From positions 1,290,716 through 1,354,715 of the forward strand of contig QANU01011207.1 of NCBI GenBank assembly GCA_003254905.1: 64,000 nt of DNA, written 5' to 3'. Positions within the stretch are counted from its first letter, which is position 1; the number at the start of each line of letters is the position of its first letter. Positions 61,030-64,000 of this stretch are shown here, one piece after another. Both the position numbers and the translations under genes were made by a program. Under the pieces are notes generated by a model. It had not been told where the DNA came from. It did not search any database and saw only the letters and a program-made list of their open reading frames with translations. Source of the stretch: Nissolia schottii (Eukaryota; Streptophyta; Magnoliopsida; Fabales; Fabaceae).

Positions 61030-62220
61030 TAAACCACATATCATATAGTGGTGGTGATAGGGAGCTATGGCGTCTGGAGAGTTTCTAGATCACCAGCCAC
61101 TCACAAGAAGAATCCTTCTTTACATCATTGTTTGACACTTTCTGAATATTATAATTTGAATGTGATAATTGAGAGTTTAATAAATAAAGTTCGAAAAAAA
61201 AAAGCTCTTATAATATAACACGCCTCTGGTCACGTAAAGAAATAAATTGATGGTCCAATCTACGTGGTCAGGCTTCACAATAGATTTTATCATTAAGCAA
61301 TTAACAAAGTCAAAATCCAATATGTAAAGATTTAGAATGAATTAATTTAGTTTGTGAAAGTGCGGTTGATCCTAATGGTTTATCATTTGTTACTCTTAAA
61401 TAGGATTGAGTTGGAGATTTAAGGATTAGAAAAATAATGTTTGAGGGATTGAGGTTTTTGAAGTGGGTGTGAGTCTTTCAGTGAGAATTTTTTATTCATT
61501 CCCACAATGGTGGCAATACATGTTTAAAATTGGATAGATGTGAATATGTTTTTTTTCTGGATATTTCTTATTAAGGCTTGAGAAAAAAAAAAGATAAGTA
61601 AGTACAATATCACACTACCCATCAAAACAATGTTAGACATGCAGAGTCAGACAAAAGCGTACCAAGTGTTTCGAATTGTTGGTCTGACCCAAATTAATAA
61701 CTTAGACTTAACTCATGAGTAAGGTCCAACTAGATCTTTACACGACCTAGACTCGTACCAGGTAATAAACAGGGATACACCGATAAATCTTTCTAAATAA
61801 CCTGAACTTATCCTCTCTCTTTTGAATTCAAATGAGGTCGATTAGGATCAACTAACTCTTCTAACACCCTTAGAGAAGAGATGAAAGTCAAAATAAATCT
61901 CTTATCATCTATAAATAAAAGGGACCTCTACATTATTCATATATGTTATCTATTTTATAGACTCTTCACTATCCTCATGTTACTGACTAGAAAATTGAAG
62001 CGTCTTACACTCAAACCGAAAAGAGCTCAGATTACAAGGAACCATGTAGAGCACATAAAACACATCATCCCGACATTTGGGTCAAAACACCAAGCACGGG
62101 CAAATTAGGGATAAAATCTCTATACAAGTCAATTCAGAGATGCCTAGCTAAACCCCCACTTTATTCCTTCCCCGGTTAAAAGCTGGCTAGGCAAAACCCA
62201 CTCCTTCCATTAATATGCTA

Positions 62221-62264
<44 letters not shown>

Positions 62265-63140
62265 ACAAAATTTCTATAATTAAAAGCTTTTTGTAGCTTT
62301 AAAAAAATATATTGATATAGCCACCTCCGCTTAGTTTCAAATGACTGTGATAGCGCGTAGAAACAGATTTAGCGTGTAAGTTAGATGTCGTTATCATGTG
62401 TTGATGGAAAAATCGTGTGAATGTTCATCTTCGTAATGCAGTTTATATTAATTTCGTACAATAGAGGTTTACTATAATTGTTGAGGGGTGATTTCTTAAC
62501 TTTTGAGATGTATGATAAAATTCTGCCACTTGTCATTCTTACTAGCGAAGAAATCACATTATTATTATTATTATTTTTTTTTACATGTTCTTTTAAAAAT
62601 AAATCAGTTGTGTCATATAAACTTATTTGATGTGCGACAACACCATAATGATTAACATTTTATTTATTAATAAATGAGATTTACTCACATCTCAATGGAA
62701 TCATATCTAATAGGGAATGATGTGTGAGTCGATTGTATCCTAAAACATATTAGTGTGCCTTTAATAACTTAATTTTTTTGATGTGTTTCTCAACAACTAT
62801 CTTTCCTTAAAAACATGAGTTGATGGAAAAAGATAATTTTAATGGTTTTATATTATATTTCTTTACACTTTCGTTCACGTAATAGCTCTTTTGACTTGCA
62901 ACGTAAATAATTGTTAATGTAGTAAGACAATTTTAATGATTTTATATTATATCTCTTTCTAGTTTTAGATTATTTTTCTCAATTTTTTTCTTTGATATTT
63001 TAGGCATTGAATTCTTCTAGATAATTTTTCATAGGAGAAAGACATTTCCAAACACGACAAATCAAACAAGCATTCTTTATACTCTAATGTGCCCTTGACT
63101 AATACTTAAAACGCGTCACCTTGTGACCTTAATCACTTAT
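61030..63140. other. Intergenic DNA with LTR-like remnant and (TA)n
   Basis: 61640-62130 has a run resembling part of a plant gypsy LTR (CTATAAATAAAAGGGACCTC, then CTCTTCACTATCCTCATGTT and ACTGACTAGAAAATTGAAGC), but no second copy or boundary was found. 62223-62262 is a (TA)n run. The remainder is AT-rich and non-coding. Confidence 0.4.
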
Positions 63141-63148
63141 TATAAATA
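63141..63148 (+). promoter_or_regulatory. TATA box of the ASR gene
   Basis: TATAAATA 120 bp upstream of the ASR start codon, which leaves a leader of about 90 nt if transcription starts some 30 bp downstream. No ACGTG-type ABRE core is evident in the ~150 bp upstream; AACGCGTCACC at 63111 is the only CG-rich word nearby. Confidence 0.6.
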
Positions 63149-63267
63149 GCTTAATTTCCCTACATATAAACCATCACAAAACATAGAACATAACACTTGT
63201 AATATATATTTTCTCTCTACCCTTAGGAGATCAATTTGCATTCACAATTTCACAAAACCACACGATT

Positions 63268-64000
63268 ATGGCTGAAGAGAGGCACCACCACCTCCACCGC
63301 CACCACAAGGACCAAGAGAGGCCTATCGACTCAGCCGTCTACTCCGGCGCCACATTCGATGCTGCCGGAGCCGAGGTTGACTACAGAAAGGAAGAAAAGC
63401 ACCACAAGCACCTTGAGCATCTTGGTGAAATGGGAGCAGTAGCTGCTGGTGCTTTTGCCTTGGTAATTAATAACTTGCATTTTATTTTCCATACCATATT
63501 GTCATTAACTTGTATATTTGTCTAATTTTGAGTAAATTTCTGCTTCGGTTCTCCAAAAGTTATTATTAAATTTGTAATTTTGTCATCAAATGATATATAA
63601 TTGTTCACTATAATAAAAAATTTACTTTTATTTGATGGTGAAAAATTATCATTTTAAGAATAACATTCTTCAAAGTTATTCATTCAAAGTTAGGAGAGAA
63701 TTTATCTTCTCATATTGATTTTTTACGTAATTTTCATGTATACTTTTTTACTATTATTTAAGAAAGTGAACTCATACATTAACATATGACATAAAAAAAT
63801 TAATAGTGATAGATTGCACATTAGTTTTGTAATTAGTTTGTCATTTAATTTAAGTTTCATAAGTCTTTTTTACCATTTGCTGTTTATAAGAAATTAATTA
63901 TCGTTTATCAAAATTCAAGATAATGATTTGGTTTAATCGTTTTATATGTATAGCATGAGAAGCATAAGGCAAAGAAGGATCCAGAGAATGCCCACCGGCA
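63268..64000 (+). CDS. ASR (abscisic acid, stress, ripening) protein, 5' part
   Basis: Exon 1 is 63268-63462 (65 codons, [19 protein letters not shown]...). A 491-bp intron (GT-AG) follows, and exon 2 starts at 63954 and runs off the window. The His-rich N-terminus, the motif [20 protein letters not shown] and, after the intron, [15 protein letters not shown] are the ABA/WDS domain. ASR proteins are small, mostly disordered, zinc-binding and DNA-binding proteins that accumulate under drought, salt, abscisic acid and fruit ripening. The intron position in the middle of the domain is the usual one for this family. The remaining C-terminus, normally an Ala-rich helix and a His/Lys tail, is outside the window. 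Confidence 0.95.

Overview
The window is nuclear DNA of a flowering plant, most likely a eudicot and possibly a legume. Genes have many short introns with GT-AG borders, intergenic DNA is very AT-rich, there are many TA/CA/GA microsatellites and MITE-type elements, and the recognisable proteins (ROH1-like, SET DOMAIN GROUP 41-like, UGT80 sterol glucosyltransferase, UPF0496, ASR) are plant families. The legume guess rests only on the general look of the repeats. No exact species can be named from the sequence.

Layout. 1-2.6 kb: 3' part of a Lys/Glu-rich protein gene with a late membrane segment (+). 4.4-5.6 kb: ROH1/BYPASS1-type gene (-). 6-14.8 kb: gene-empty AT-rich DNA with MITEs, including a terminal-inverted-repeat element filled with ~121-bp tandem repeats. 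14.8-18.9 kb: 13-exon WD40 gene (-). 20.4-23.6 kb: a non-coding tandem-duplicated locus with four related long foldbacks and, at its right edge, a promoter-like block pointing into it. 24.1-26.5 kb: SDG41-like SET gene (-). 27.4 kb: U2 snRNA pseudogene (+). 27.9-29.1 kb: broken gene joining a copia-gag-like domain to ankyrin and PGG segments (-). 29-41 kb: repeats, including a hAT-like insertion, a Stowaway-like MITE, a local duplication and a long-TIR Mutator-like element carrying degenerate telomere-type repeats. 42-47.7 kb: 14-exon UGT80 gene (-). 51.1-52.7 kb: UPF0496/DUF677 gene (-). 57.5-58.3 kb: small secreted Pro/Ser-rich AGP-like gene (+). 58.6-61.0 kb: internally deleted Ty3/gypsy element with intact LTRs and target-site duplication. 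63.3 kb-end: 5' part of an ASR (abscisic acid, stress, ripening) gene (+).

The genes are independent single-copy-looking plant genes, not a pathway cluster. For the WD40, SET and UGT80 genes every exon junction was rebuilt by hand, and the reading frame stays open from ATG to stop (357, 643 and 638 codons). The most unusual item is the foldback locus at 20.57-23.14 kb. On the minus strand each unit begins with GCCC plus an ATGATG box and ends with CTGA plus GGGC, like the terminal stem and boxes of C/D RNAs. The block upstream of it has TATA, telo-box and Site II motifs of the type found at plant snoRNA and ribosomal-protein promoters.
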